NCBI GenBank assembly: GCA_020848695.1
Contig: JADLHT010000022.1
Location: 1-64,000, forward strand
Length of the DNA stretch: 64,000 nucleotides
Reading direction: 5' to 3'
Origin: Saprospiraceae bacterium
GTDB lineage: Bacteria > Bacteroidota > Bacteroidia > Chitinophagales > Saprospiraceae
How positions within the stretch are numbered: position 1 is the first letter of the stretch; each line of letters starts with the position of its first letter. This document shows positions 8,588 to 18,333 of this stretch, in pieces. A program made the translations under genes and the position numbers. The notes beneath the pieces were generated by a model, which saw only the letters and a list, made by a program, of their open reading frames with translations, was not told where the DNA came from and ran no database searches.

Positions 8588-8595
8588 CAAACTTA
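8588..8595 (-). promoter_or_regulatory. Bacteroidota -7 box (TAAGTTTG)
   Basis: A minus-strand TAnnTTTG octamer lies in the 67-bp gap between narK and the TDT gene. It suggests that the TDT-hemerythrin-moaA-moeA half can be transcribed separately from the narG half. Confidence 0.4.
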
Positions 8596-8636
8596 TAAAT
8601 ATTATTAGGTCATCATTGCATTTATTAGATGAATTA

Positions 8637-10121
8637 TTACTTTAATTGATGTTTTACAGCCTTAATAGCCAAACGTTGAAACACAATGCAAATTGCCGCA
8701 ATTATTGCTAAAAAAATCCAACAGGTTGTCCATACACCGGTTAATTTCAATAAATAACTAAAAATTATTGGACTAAAAAAACCTCCAAGTCCCCCCAATA
8801 CACCTACGATTCCACCAACTGTTCCAATAGAGGTAGGGTAATAATCTGAAATATGTTTAAATACTGCAGCACCACCAAAACCCATCATTATTCCTATAAT
8901 AAATATTAGAGTTGTAAATATCCATTTGTTTGCCTGAAAATAAATATGAGTTACACCTTTTGCAAGCAACTGTCCCTTGCTTACTGTATCTCCAACTTTT
9001 ACAATCGGTTCTTGTTGCATTATAGCGGTTGGAAAAAGCAAAAACCCTTCTTCGTCATTATGGATTCCTAAACGAATTAACACCTCTGAACTATCACTCA
9101 ATTCGTTTTGAAATATGTAAATATCCTCCCCTATTTTAATTGAATTGTAAGATACAGATTCGACTTTTCCATTTTTTAAAGCCATAATTCCTTGACCGGG
9201 AGCTTTGATTTCCATACGAGGCACAAAGAGAAAAAACAGACATACAATACATATTCCAAATACCCACAAAAGCACTATCCGCGCACCTACCTTATCTGAA
9301 AGCCAGCCACCAGCCGCTCTCATAAATGCTGCCGGTAAGTTAAAAACAGTAGCCATGAATCCAGCAGAAACAATGGACATAGAATACACATTAACATAAT
9401 ATGGAATAAGCCATTGAGCTAAGGCAACAAAACTACCAAACACAAAGAAATAATACAATCCAAATCGCCATACTCTAATCTCTTTTAATGGCAATAAACG
9501 TTGTAGTAGTGTTTTCGATTCGTCTGGTTTTCTATTTCTTGTTCCAAATAGAAAAATAAAACCAACCAATACAAGTATGATTGCATATAACTTGGGAAGC
9601 GTTCTCCAGCTGTCAATTTCTGATCCATTATGTGTAATCATATTCAAAACTGTAGGAGCAAACAAAGTGGTTAACGCAGCACCCATATTTCCAATTCCAA
9701 ATATTCCAAGAGCCGTGCCTTGTTTACTTTTTGGAAACCATAAGCTGGTATATGCAACTCCTACAGCAAAAGCAGTTCCTGCGAACCCAAATCCAAGGCT
9801 CAAAAATAAAAAAGAAAAAAAACTATTAGCCATAGATAAGAAATACATAGGTATAGCGCAAAAAAACAATAATATTGTCATTACACTTTTACCTCCGAAC
9901 TTATCCGTAAGAATTCCAACCGGTAACCGGAATACAGAGCCTACCAATACCGGAAGACCCAATAACCATCCGATCTCCATTGCAGACCATTCAAACACCC
10001 CATTATTTACCAGATAAGTTACCAGCACCCCGTTTATCATCCATGAAGCAAAACATACAGTAAATGCAAGCGTTGTTAAAAAAAGTATTCTGATTGACAT
10101 TCTATCTACATTCTGTGTCAT
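8637..10121 (-). CDS. narK: Nitrate/nitrite transporter NarK (MFS) with an inserted periplasmic domain
   Basis: NarK moves nitrate and nitrite across the inner membrane. Nitrate-signature motifs are visible: the GIGNMG stretch at 142-147 and GGIVGVLGGLGG at 436-447. The substrate Arg residues appear as Arg65 (FRLPVG) and Arg268 (FMRAAGG). The 494 residues are longer than a 12-helix NarK. About 99 residues (302-400) between predicted helices 9 and 10, hence on the periplasmic side, are soluble and beta-rich. They contain APGQGIMALKNGKV and VKVGDTVSKGQLLAKG, like the two halves of a lipoyl/barrel-sandwich hybrid. The start is the ATG at 10121, 12 bp after the preceding gene. Transporter identity is firm; the function of the insert is unknown. 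Confidence 0.92.
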   Translation of the reverse strand: MTQNVDRMSIRILFLTTLAFTVCFASWMINGVLVTYLVNNGVFEWSAMEIGWLLGLPVLVGSVFRLPVGILTDKFGGKSVMTILLFFCAIPMYFLSMANSFFSFLFLSLGFGFAGTAFAVGVAYTSLWFPKSKQGTALGIFGIGNMGAALTTLFAPTVLNMITHNGSEIDSWRTLPKLYAIILVLVGFIFLFGTRNRKPDESKTLLQRLLPLKEIRVWRFGLYYFFVFGSFVALAQWLIPYYVNVYSMSIVSAGFMATVFNLPAAFMRAAGGWLSDKVGARIVLLWVFGICIVCLFFLFVPRMEIKAPGQGIMALKNGKVESVSYNSIKIGEDIYIFQNELSDSSEVLIRLGIHNDEEGFLLFPTAIMQQEPIVKVGDTVSKGQLLAKGVTHIYFQANKWIFTTLIFIIGIMMGFGGAAVFKHISDYYPTSIGTVGGIVGVLGGLGGFFSPIIFSYLLKLTGVWTTCWIFLAIIAAICIVFQRLAIKAVKHQLK

Positions 10122-10133
10122 GCGTATAATGTA

Positions 10134-10529
10134 TTACAATTTATAACCAACTCCATAGCTAACTATCCAAATATTTCTTTTACTGACTGGACTTACTATA
10201 TAGTACATTGGTGTTACTATAGACCACTTCTTATAAGAGAATTGAAATCCTGTACCAATAATCGTAAAAATTTTATGATCGTAAAATCGAATGGATGGAA
10301 ACATACCAAATGCAATTCCGCATTTCCCCCAATCAATTTTTACATTGGGTCCACCAAAATTTAGAAAATAAGAATATTGTGAAATTCCTTTATGATGATG
10401 AATATTAAAATTGATATTTCCGTTCAATTTAAAATTTACTTTGGAAGTCAGGTTAGTATCAATTACGCTATTTGCGAATAAAAAATTAGAAAATATACAA
10501 ATGAATGTAATTAAATAAATTCTATACAT
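10134..10529 (-). CDS. Unknown small secreted protein in the nar cluster
   Basis: This 131-residue protein has a hydrophobic N-terminal segment (LITFICIFSNFLFANS) consistent with a signal peptide cleaved near residue 20. The rest alternates polar and aromatic residues and ends in an aromatic-rich strand (IWIVSYGVGYKL), as in small outer-membrane beta-barrels. A His-His-His-Lys cluster lies near residues 44-47. I do not recognise a family. It lies 12 bp before narK and 11 bp after the previous gene, so it is almost certainly co-transcribed with the nitrate genes. Confidence 0.65.
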   Translation of the reverse strand: MYRIYLITFICIFSNFLFANSVIDTNLTSKVNFKLNGNINFNIHHHKGISQYSYFLNFGGPNVKIDWGKCGIAFGMFPSIRFYDHKIFTIIGTGFQFSYKKWSIVTPMYYIVSPVSKRNIWIVSYGVGYKL

Positions 10530-10540
10530 ATTGTTTTCAA

Positions 10541-10984
10541 TTAGTCTTTATTAAAGACCATTCTTCCCTTATCCGGATACTTTGCCGAATATCTAACTGA
10601 ATATTTCCCTCCCTTAATTTCAATACTATCAATTAAAATGGGATAATAGGTATTACAATTTCTGTATTTTTGACCATTCACTTCATATTCAAATTCTATT
10701 CCTTCTCCTCGGGCAAACACATTACAAGTTCCTATTGTAACACCAATAACATATTCTGGATTTTTAAGCAATGAAGCTTCTATCTGGTAGGCACTAACAA
10801 CAAAAAAAAGTACTATCGAGAGTATTGCCAGAATCGTACAACTTACTATCCTTATTGTCTTCGATTGCGTTCGTACTAATTTTATAATATTAAATACTAT
10901 CCCTGCAATTAGAAAAAAAAATAAGATAGTCTTTACAATCTGACTGACGAGTAATTCTTCATCGGTAACAATGTTCAACAACAT
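10541..10984 (-). CDS. Unknown two-helix membrane protein in the nar cluster
   Basis: This 147-residue protein has two hydrophobic segments (about residues 16-36 and 45-68) followed by a soluble beta-rich domain of about 80 residues. That domain contains IEFEYEVNGQKYR and ends in a charged tail. The architecture resembles DUF3592-like proteins, but I cannot assign it firmly. The ATG lies two bases past the narI stop, so translational coupling to narI is likely. Its function is unknown; an assembly or electron-transfer accessory is a guess from position. Confidence 0.65.
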   Translation of the reverse strand: MLLNIVTDEELLVSQIVKTILFFFLIAGIVFNIIKLVRTQSKTIRIVSCTILAILSIVLFFVVSAYQIEASLLKNPEYVIGVTIGTCNVFARGEGIEFEYEVNGQKYRNCNTYYPILIDSIEIKGGKYSVRYSAKYPDKGRMVFNKD

Positions 10985-10986
10985 CT

Positions 10987-11715
10987 CTAGTTATTTTTTG
11001 GTCGTTGTAGCGACCAAGGAGCTTCCGGATTTCGCACATCTCGCTTACTCCAATTCCAATACACTTGTTGGTAAGGTCTCCATATATAATTAATGGGAGG
11101 AACTAAAAAATGGATAAGTCGACTAAAAGGTATAATGGCAATAATTACAAAAGCTCCAATAATATGTAGCTTAACTGGTACTGGTAACAATACAATCGCT
11201 TTAATATCCGGTTGAAAAGAAAAAATAGAGTATAGATACGGTGAAAGCAATGTTGAAAACCATGAAGATCCCCATCTGAAATTATAAGCAATCCATAAAC
11301 CGATTACTGTTTGAAAGATCAACAACAAATAAACCACAAGATCCATCTTGTTGGTAACATATTTTAATCGAGGTGTAGTGTATCTTCGAACTAAAAGATT
11401 AACAAGGCCTACCAACATACTAATTCCAAAAATGAATGCGGTTATTTCCAGAATCAACAATCGAAGGGGCTGACTATTCCATGCCAATACACTTGAAGGA
11501 AATAGGAATGCAATTAAGTGCCCTATAAAAAGAAACAACACTCCCCAGTGGAAAGGTAAGGATCCATAGAACAACCTCCTTCCTTCAAGAAACTGAGTAG
11601 ATAGTGATGAAAGTTGAAAACCCTTATAAGTATATCGGTAAATAGAACCAACAAGAAAAAGAGCCAATGCAATGTATGGTAGTGCGATCAGGAAGAAATT
11701 ATTTAAAGCATTCAT
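10987..11715 (-). CDS. narI: Respiratory nitrate reductase gamma subunit NarI
   Basis: NarI is the membrane cytochrome b subunit that oxidises quinol and passes electrons through two b hemes to NarH. The 242 residues contain five hydrophobic helices. The four heme-ligand histidines are visible as His56 and His66 (PFHWGVLFLFIGH) and His184 and His202 (LHIIGAF, RLIHFL). The first two numbers coincide with E. coli NarI. It follows narJ by 15 bp. Spacing and order (G-H-J-I) are those of a canonical operon. Confidence 0.95.
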   Translation of the reverse strand: MNALNNFFLIALPYIALALFLVGSIYRYTYKGFQLSSLSTQFLEGRRLFYGSLPFHWGVLFLFIGHLIAFLFPSSVLAWNSQPLRLLILEITAFIFGISMLVGLVNLLVRRYTTPRLKYVTNKMDLVVYLLLIFQTVIGLWIAYNFRWGSSWFSTLLSPYLYSIFSFQPDIKAIVLLPVPVKLHIIGAFVIIAIIPFSRLIHFLVPPINYIWRPYQQVYWNWSKRDVRNPEAPWSLQRPKNN

Positions 11716-11730
11716 GATATATTACTTTAA

Positions 11731-12513
11731 TCACTTAAATTTTTCAATATTCATTTCTGTTTCTATATTGCGAGTGTAATCACCTGTTACTGCTCCCATA
11801 GAAGAACAAGAATCACAATTTGATTTAATATCAATTTCCTCAATACCGGATGGGGTATTCAAGGAGTGTTCGGGCTTATACCCAAAATCTTTCTTTAATG
11901 CTATTAACAATGCTTGCAACAATGACTGATATACTGTTCTGAATTTTTGAGAATAATCAATTATCGTCTTTAAATTTTTTTTATAAATTTCATCTTTTTT
12001 CTCAATTTTCCTAGAATCAAATTCACTGATCATTTTTTCTACAGCCGGAATTATCAGCCGTAAAGCAATTTCATCACGAATTGAATGATCTTTCATTTTT
12101 GGAAGTAATCTCAATACATTTGGAAGATGATCCGAAAGTTCTGAATTGCATGGATTCCCTGCATCACGATGTTCCTTATTAAGATGTACCAATAACTGAC
12201 CACGCTTGTAGTCCTCGCCGAAAAGAATAAAGCCAATATCTAATGTAGTTATAGCTTGCACATCAAATGAGCGTAAGAACATTTCCTGCATATCTTCTAA
12301 TTGAGCATCTTCCAGAAATTTCAGAAAAGGAATAACTCCATCCCCTGAATCTGGAAAGTTTTTTACAAACCAATGGCATGCAGTTTCTGTTTTTTGAAGA
12401 ATTAATTCGTTCTCCGGATAAGTAAAGAAGGATGATATCAATTCATAGTTAGAAATCGATTTATCAGCATTTATCTTTAATTCTTCTGACTTACTCTTTG
12501 CGGCTATATTCAT
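11731..12513 (-). CDS. narJ: Nitrate reductase assembly chaperone NarJ
   Basis: NarJ is the dedicated cytoplasmic chaperone that binds NarG and controls molybdenum-cofactor loading and membrane attachment. The 260-residue protein is all-helical, of TorD/NarJ type. Features include an ELISSFFTYPENELI start, EMFLRSFDV, the LHLNKEHRDAGNPC segment and a helical tail. The frame is open further upstream to 12600, inside the end of narH. The ATG at 12513 is preferred because it leaves a 16-bp gap after narH and removes an unrelated Lys-rich extension. Identification rests on both sequence style and position between narH and narI. Confidence 0.9.
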   Translation of the reverse strand: MNIAAKSKSEELKINADKSISNYELISSFFTYPENELILQKTETACHWFVKNFPDSGDGVIPFLKFLEDAQLEDMQEMFLRSFDVQAITTLDIGFILFGEDYKRGQLLVHLNKEHRDAGNPCNSELSDHLPNVLRLLPKMKDHSIRDEIALRLIIPAVEKMISEFDSRKIEKKDEIYKKNLKTIIDYSQKFRTVYQSLLQALLIALKKDFGYKPEHSLNTPSGIEEIDIKSNCDSCSSMGAVTGDYTRNIETEMNIEKFK

Positions 12514-12529
12514 TATTATTCTATTACAA

Positions 12530-14080
12530 TTATAAACCTCTTCTAATTTTACTTTTAATTCCAAATCCTGTTTCTCCTTTTGTGTCTCCAGTAAAATCAA
12601 TCATTTCGATAGCTTGCTCACGATGTGCAGGAGGAATTACAAACCGGTCTTCAAACTTTGCCAACGCGGTTAAATAAAATATTCCATCAGCCATCTCAGG
12701 GGTAAGATGGGCATCTCTCAAAGCTTCATCTGCTTTTTCATTGCTGACATCACCTACAGTAACTCTTCGGCGGTGAATACGTACTGCCATCATTTTTCTC
12801 CATTTATCTTTAATCAATTCCTCATCACCAGCACTCAAGAGATTTGCGAGATACTTTAATGGAAACCTAACCTGATCAAGAGTTCCCCATAGCTCTTTGG
12901 TACTTGTATCGTATAGCCAGTTGTCATCCCAATATTTAGCCATTGGATTCATCTTTTTCTCTCCTTCGCTGTTATCCACTTGTTTAACAGTTGCCATTAC
13001 CGGCAAGAGTGGCGGCACATAAAACAACATTGGCAAGGTTCTGAATTCAGCATGTAAAGGAAGTGCTAACTTCCATTCTTTAACATATTTATATACCGGA
13101 GAGAACTGTGCTGCATGAATAGTTGAATCTGCTATACCATTTTGTTTTGCTGATTTGATGACCTCTTCATCGAAAGGATCAAGTATCATGTCCAACTGAC
13201 GATTAATGAGTCTGCTTTCGTCATCATGTACAGCTGCCTCAATTTTCTCAGCATCATATAACAATACTCCCAGATATCGAATTCTACCTACACATGAATG
13301 CATGCATGCAGGTGCAAGTCCTGCTTCAATTCTTGGAAAGCAAAGAATACATTTTTCTGATTTTCCGGTATGCCAGTTGTAATAAGACTTTTTGTAAGGA
13401 CATGCAGTTACACACATTCTCCATGCTCTACATACTTCCTGATTGATAAGAACAACTCCATCTTCGCCTCTTTTGTAGATTGCACCGGATGGACATGAAG
13501 CTACACAGGCAGGATTTAAGCAATGATTACAGATTCTCGGCAGATAAAAAAATGCCATTCTTTCCAATTGAAACATAACTTCTTGTTCTGCCGCAGAAAG
13601 ATTTTTTAAATTCGGATCGTTCCTGGCATAGTCCGGCGTCCCACTCAGATCATCATCCCAGTTAGGCCCCATTTTAATATCAATTGGTTCACCTGTGATC
13701 AATGAGACCGGTCTGGCTGTTGGCTGATCATCACCTTCCGGTGATTCTATCAGATCAAGGTATCTGTAAGTAAATGGTTCATAATAGTCATCAATAACAG
13801 GAAGGTTGGGATTATAGAAAATATTAGTTAAACCTCTTCTTTTTCCGGCACCTTTAAGGCTAACTTTTCCATTCTCTTTTTGCCAGCCACCTCTATATAT
13901 ATTCTGATCTTCCCATTTGGTAGGATAACCTGTTCCGGGCTTCGTTTCCACATTATTCCACCACATGTATTCAGCACCTTTACGGTCTGTCCAAATATTC
14001 TTGCAAGCGATCGAACAAGTGTGACAACCTATGCATTTGTCTAGGTGAAATACCATTGATATTTGTGAACGGACATTCAT
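12530..14080 (-). CDS. narH: Respiratory nitrate reductase beta subunit NarH
   Basis: NarH carries the iron-sulfur wire between NarI hemes and NarG. All four cluster motifs can be read: Cys16/19/22/26; Cys184/187/192/196; Cys217-x2-Trp220-x2-Cys223-x3-Cys227; and Cys244/247/259/263. The Trp in place of Cys at 220 is the hallmark of the 3Fe-4S cluster in NarH. The 516 residues match the family length. It begins 31 bp after narG. No signal peptide is present, as expected for a cytoplasmic subunit. Confidence 0.97.
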   Translation of the reverse strand: MNVRSQISMVFHLDKCIGCHTCSIACKNIWTDRKGAEYMWWNNVETKPGTGYPTKWEDQNIYRGGWQKENGKVSLKGAGKRRGLTNIFYNPNLPVIDDYYEPFTYRYLDLIESPEGDDQPTARPVSLITGEPIDIKMGPNWDDDLSGTPDYARNDPNLKNLSAAEQEVMFQLERMAFFYLPRICNHCLNPACVASCPSGAIYKRGEDGVVLINQEVCRAWRMCVTACPYKKSYYNWHTGKSEKCILCFPRIEAGLAPACMHSCVGRIRYLGVLLYDAEKIEAAVHDDESRLINRQLDMILDPFDEEVIKSAKQNGIADSTIHAAQFSPVYKYVKEWKLALPLHAEFRTLPMLFYVPPLLPVMATVKQVDNSEGEKKMNPMAKYWDDNWLYDTSTKELWGTLDQVRFPLKYLANLLSAGDEELIKDKWRKMMAVRIHRRRVTVGDVSNEKADEALRDAHLTPEMADGIFYLTALAKFEDRFVIPPAHREQAIEMIDFTGDTKGETGFGIKSKIRRGL

Positions 14081-14111
14081 GTATTTACAATTTTTTATTT
14101 TTTATAAATAT

Positions 14112-17100
14112 TTACCACACCAGCTTTTCCATTTTTTTAACAATAACGTGTGTATCTCTTTGAGGTGCTATTGGACCCCAATAATTGAAGTGGTATGAAA
14201 ACTGTCCATAACCTCCACTTAGATAATTGGGTTTGAGATGGGTACGAGTTACACTATTATGTCCACCGCCACGTCGATTACCTCTAAGTTGTGACTTTGG
14301 AATTCCAACAGTTCTTTCAGGTACGTGATATACGATACAACTTCCAGGTGCAATTCTTGAACTAACAACTGCTCTCGTAACATAGACACCATGATCATTA
14401 TGAACTTCTACCCAATCATTGTCTTTAATACCTAAAATTTCTGCGTCTTTCTCACTTAACCAACAAGGTTCAATCCCTCGGGAGAGCGTAAGCATTCTCA
14501 GGTTGTCCATGTATGTTGAGTGAATATGCCATTTACCGTGGGGGGTAAGATAATTCAAGGCCAAGGCTTTACCTTCTTTCCAAGTCTCTCGGAGATCTCC
14601 ATACACTTCAGGTCTAGGTGCAGGCTTATAAGTAGGTAAGTGTTCCCCATGAGCCAGATATAATTCATGATCAAGATAAAAATGTTGTCTTCCAGTTATT
14701 GTTCTCCATGGAACTAATCGATCCACATTATAAGTATAGGGTGCATATGCTCTACCGTCATTCATCAGACCGGACCAAAGTGGTGAGGTATTATATCTTC
14801 TTGGTTGAGCTACCAGATCCTGGTATCGGAGTTTAACATCTTTGCTTCCTTCCCCGAGGTCTGCCAAGACAAGCCCCGTTTTCTTCTCCATGTTTTTATA
14901 AGCCTGAACATTAAGCTTTCCATTCGTCAAGGTTGAAAGATTAAGAACTGCATTTGCCGCCCATTCATCTTCTTGAATTGAAGGAAGAGTCTTTCCCTGA
15001 TACTTTCTTTTTGGAAAATGATTAGAAACACACATATCATCATAATCCTCCTGACAGAAATAATGATTACCGTGTGCTCCTAATCCTTTTTCCCTTATGC
15101 CTTCTCCTAATGTGATAAACTTCTCATAGAGCTGAGTATAATCTCTGGTTATTACGGAAAATTTCGGCATCGTTTTGCCTGGTATTGGCTCGCACTCCCC
15201 TTTAAACCAGTCCTTAATATCGGGTTGCGTTATTTCGTCTGGTGAATCATGAGATAAAGGAGTCATCACAATATCTTTTTGGGGTTCAGCAAAATATTTT
15301 TTAGCCATCTCGCTGGTTGCTTTGGCAAGATGTTTAAAAATATCCCAATCCGTTTTTGATTCCCAGACGGGTGCAATTGCCTGACCTAATGGATGAATAA
15401 ATGAATGCAAATCGGTACTATTCAAATCATTTTTTTCATACCAAGATGCGGCAGGCAAAACAATATCAGAATAAAGCGCTGAAGAGTCCATACGGAAATT
15501 CAAATCAACTACCAAATCCAGCTTACCAACAGGTGCTATATCGTGCCATTTGACTTCTTCAGTTTTGTCATCGGCATCTTGTGCTATTACATTATTCTGA
15601 GTTCCCAAGTAATGACGCAAGGCATACTCTGTTCCTTTCATACTTCCGTGTATAGCATTACCTCTCCATATGTACCAAACTCTTGGAAAATTCTCTTCTG
15701 CATCCGGATCGTTTATAGCAAATTCGAGTTTTCTGGTTTTAAGTTGTTCTACAGTATATTTTATTACATCTTCATCAGAAGTTGCTCCACTGGCTTCAGC
15801 CTCCTTACTTAATTCAAGCGGATTTTTATTAAACTGAGGGTAATACGGCATCCATCCATTTCTAACTGAAGTAAAGATGCTATCGGCAGTATGTTTTTTA
15901 CTCCATTTGTTTTCCGGAACCGGATTATAATGATAATGGAATCCATCGTAACGCCATTGGCAAGTGTTGATATAGTGCCAAAGCGGAGCTTGTTGTAATC
16001 GAGAAGAGCCAACCCAATCTTTTGCAAACGTTATTGCTCCCCACGAATCCACAGGTGCCAGTTTTTCCTGACCTACGTAGTGATTTAATCCTCCTCCATT
16101 TTTTCCAACACAACCACATAATGCCAGAGCCATGGCAGCAGATCTATATATCAAATTTGCATGATACCAGTGATTTATTCCGGCTCCAATAATCACCATG
16201 CATTTTCCTTTAGTTGTTTCTGCCGTATTGCCCCATTCATGAGCAAACTGAATAACTGTTTTGGAATCAATTCCGGTAAAAAGCTCCTGCCATGCCGGTG
16301 TATAAGAAGCTTCCTTATCAGTATAATCTTTAGGATATTGTCCTGCCAATCCTCGGTCAACTCCATATTGCCCCATTAGAAGATCATAGATTGTAACCAC
16401 AGGGACTTTGCCATTAATGGTATCCAGATATTTTACAGGGACTCCTCTTAAAAATGAATTATTCAATCCATACTCAATAAATTCTGTTTGAAGAATAGCA
16501 TCATTCCTATTCAACTGAGTTAATAAAGGATCATATTTCCTTTCAGTTTCACCACATTCAAACTTCATGTTCCACTTTCCTCCGGCTTTATCCCAACGAT
16601 ATCCCATTGTTCCTTTTGGTACAATAAGTTCACCGGTGCTCTCATCAATGTTTAAATATTTCCAATCACCATTTTCTATATCCTTCCATTGTGACATTTC
16701 GTTAGCTCTCACTAATCGGCCAGGCTTATAGTGATCGCCATCTTTTTCCAGATGAACTAAGAAAGGACTATCTGTGTATCTTTTTGTGTATTCAATAAAA
16801 TAGGGTGTCTGTTTTTGATGATGGAACTCTTTAAGAATGATATGGGTAACAGCCATCCAGAATGCATTATCGGTTCCCGGATGTACCGGAACCCACTGAT
16901 CAGCATATTTACAAACCTGACTAAAGTCTGGAGAGAATACAACCGCTTTAGTACCGTTATGTCTTGACTCAGCAAAAAAATGACAATCCGGAGTACGTGT
17001 CATGTTCAAACATGCTCCCATGTCTGCAATCAGTTTAGAATTATACCAATCTGCACTTTCACAGACATCGGTTTGTTCTCCCCACATTTCCGGAAAGTGC

Positions 17101-17729
17101 GTAGGCAGATCACAATACCAATCATAAAAACTTAAGTTAAATCCACCAAAAAGTTGAAGAAATCTTGCTCCTGCCGCATAACTTAACATCGACATTGCAG
17201 GAATAGGAGAAAATCCAGCAACCCGATCCGGTCCGTGTTTTTTAGCAGTATAAATATTAGCAGCAGCCATTAGTTCAAGCATCTCATCCCAAGTTGCTCT
17301 TCTGAACCCTCCTTTACCTCTTGCTTGCTGATATCGTTTACGATTTTCTTTATTATTTTGAAGATTCTCCCAGGCTTTTACAGGATCTCCCCCTGCTTTT
17401 TTCTTTTCTTCTTTAAATAAATCAAATAATATTCCTCGGATGAGCGGATACTTTATTCGCAAAGGACTATACAAATACCAGGAATAAGAAATTCCTCTTT
17501 GACAACCTCTTGGCTCATAAGGAGGTAATGAACTTTCTAATAAAGGATAATCCAACTGCTGTGTTTCCCATACAACGATTCCATCCTTAACATGAATCTG
17601 CCAAGAACAACCTCCCGTACAATTTACACCATGTGTACTTCGCACAATACGGTCGTGCTGGAAACGATTTCGATAAAACTCTTCCCATTGTCTGGTCTTC
17701 GGTGAGATGATATCTTCAATCCAACTCAT
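14112..17729 (-). CDS. narG: Respiratory nitrate reductase alpha subunit NarG
   Basis: NarG is the bis-MGD molybdoenzyme that reduces nitrate to nitrite at the inner face of the membrane. The 1205 residues match the usual 1200-1250. The FS0 4Fe-4S ligands appear as His33, Cys37, Cys41 and Cys76. The YDWYCD motif at 202-207 contains the Asp that coordinates molybdenum in NarG. No twin-arginine leader precedes it (the N-terminus is [15 protein letters not shown]), so the enzyme faces the cytoplasm, unlike Nap or archaeal-type Nar. It follows the cytochrome c gene by 43 bp. Activity depends on the cofactor genes on both sides of the cluster. Confidence 0.98.
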   Translation of the reverse strand: MSWIEDIISPKTRQWEEFYRNRFQHDRIVRSTHGVNCTGGCSWQIHVKDGIVVWETQQLDYPLLESSLPPYEPRGCQRGISYSWYLYSPLRIKYPLIRGILFDLFKEEKKKAGGDPVKAWENLQNNKENRKRYQQARGKGGFRRATWDEMLELMAAANIYTAKKHGPDRVAGFSPIPAMSMLSYAAGARFLQLFGGFNLSFYDWYCDLPTHFPEMWGEQTDVCESADWYNSKLIADMGACLNMTRTPDCHFFAESRHNGTKAVVFSPDFSQVCKYADQWVPVHPGTDNAFWMAVTHIILKEFHHQKQTPYFIEYTKRYTDSPFLVHLEKDGDHYKPGRLVRANEMSQWKDIENGDWKYLNIDESTGELIVPKGTMGYRWDKAGGKWNMKFECGETERKYDPLLTQLNRNDAILQTEFIEYGLNNSFLRGVPVKYLDTINGKVPVVTIYDLLMGQYGVDRGLAGQYPKDYTDKEASYTPAWQELFTGIDSKTVIQFAHEWGNTAETTKGKCMVIIGAGINHWYHANLIYRSAAMALALCGCVGKNGGGLNHYVGQEKLAPVDSWGAITFAKDWVGSSRLQQAPLWHYINTCQWRYDGFHYHYNPVPENKWSKKHTADSIFTSVRNGWMPYYPQFNKNPLELSKEAEASGATSDEDVIKYTVEQLKTRKLEFAINDPDAEENFPRVWYIWRGNAIHGSMKGTEYALRHYLGTQNNVIAQDADDKTEEVKWHDIAPVGKLDLVVDLNFRMDSSALYSDIVLPAASWYEKNDLNSTDLHSFIHPLGQAIAPVWESKTDWDIFKHLAKATSEMAKKYFAEPQKDIVMTPLSHDSPDEITQPDIKDWFKGECEPIPGKTMPKFSVITRDYTQLYEKFITLGEGIREKGLGAHGNHYFCQEDYDDMCVSNHFPKRKYQGKTLPSIQEDEWAANAVLNLSTLTNGKLNVQAYKNMEKKTGLVLADLGEGSKDVKLRYQDLVAQPRRYNTSPLWSGLMNDGRAYAPYTYNVDRLVPWRTITGRQHFYLDHELYLAHGEHLPTYKPAPRPEVYGDLRETWKEGKALALNYLTPHGKWHIHSTYMDNLRMLTLSRGIEPCWLSEKDAEILGIKDNDWVEVHNDHGVYVTRAVVSSRIAPGSCIVYHVPERTVGIPKSQLRGNRRGGGHNSVTRTHLKPNYLSGGYGQFSYHFNYWGPIAPQRDTHVIVKKMEKLVW

Positions 17730-17772
17730 AATTTTTTATATTTACATTAAATAATTATTATCTCTCTGAAAT

Positions 17773-18333
17773 TTAATAATCTACAGATCTCATTTGACGT
17801 TTGTATATATCGATATTTACAGTTCCTTTCTTTCTTTTAATCCATAAGGAAGTGAATACAAACATGAGAAATGCTACTCCACCAATTCCCCAAAACAACA
17901 TTGCACCCCCAGTGTAGCTTGCTGATTTGTTTTTGGAAAGATTATCTGCGTGAAGTAGGAATGCTGAAATATCTTCTACTTCCTGTTTTGTCAATGGTTT
18001 ATCTGCATAAGACTCTTGCATTTGCGGCATTGGCATCGGTGTATTCCCATAGAATGACTTGGCCCCTACCGCTGTCAATCTGCTTATACATTGAGTTAAA
18101 TCTTTTGCCAGAGTTCCTCCACTCATTACTCCATCAATACTCACATTATGACAAAAATTACAGCTGGGTCCATTATTTGTGAATCGAAGTCTTCCTGTAA
18201 AAAGATCTTGCCCTCTACCGGCATCTCCAGTCAAAATGGGATCTGCTGTTGAATCAGAATGAAGCGGTATCGAATAAATTATTACAAAAAATAACACCAC
18301 TAGTTTTAATAGAGAATTGTGATTGATATTCAT
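17773..18333 (-). CDS. Membrane-anchored monoheme cytochrome c heading the nar operon
   Basis: This 186-residue protein has a signal sequence (about residues 8-26), one heme-binding CNFCH motif at 58-62, a Met-rich candidate distal ligand region (MPMPQM at 100-105) and a C-terminal membrane helix (about 144-165) followed by a basic tail. The heme domain should therefore be periplasmic. It is the first gene before narG. A c-type cytochrome as first gene recalls narC of Thermus nar operons, but that one is a diheme protein, so the comparison is only positional. It may link the complex to other periplasmic electron carriers. Confidence 0.85.
   Translation of the reverse strand: MNINHNSLLKLVVLFFVIIYSIPLHSDSTADPILTGDAGRGQDLFTGRLRFTNNGPSCNFCHNVSIDGVMSGGTLAKDLTQCISRLTAVGAKSFYGNTPMPMPQMQESYADKPLTKQEVEDISAFLLHADNLSKNKSASYTGGAMLFWGIGGVAFLMFVFTSLWIKRKKGTVNIDIYKRQMRSVDY

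Noticed and set aside
15543..15812. 89-codon plus-strand frame inside narG
   Set aside because: It is a shadow of the certain narG frame on the other strand, without its own promoter or domain.
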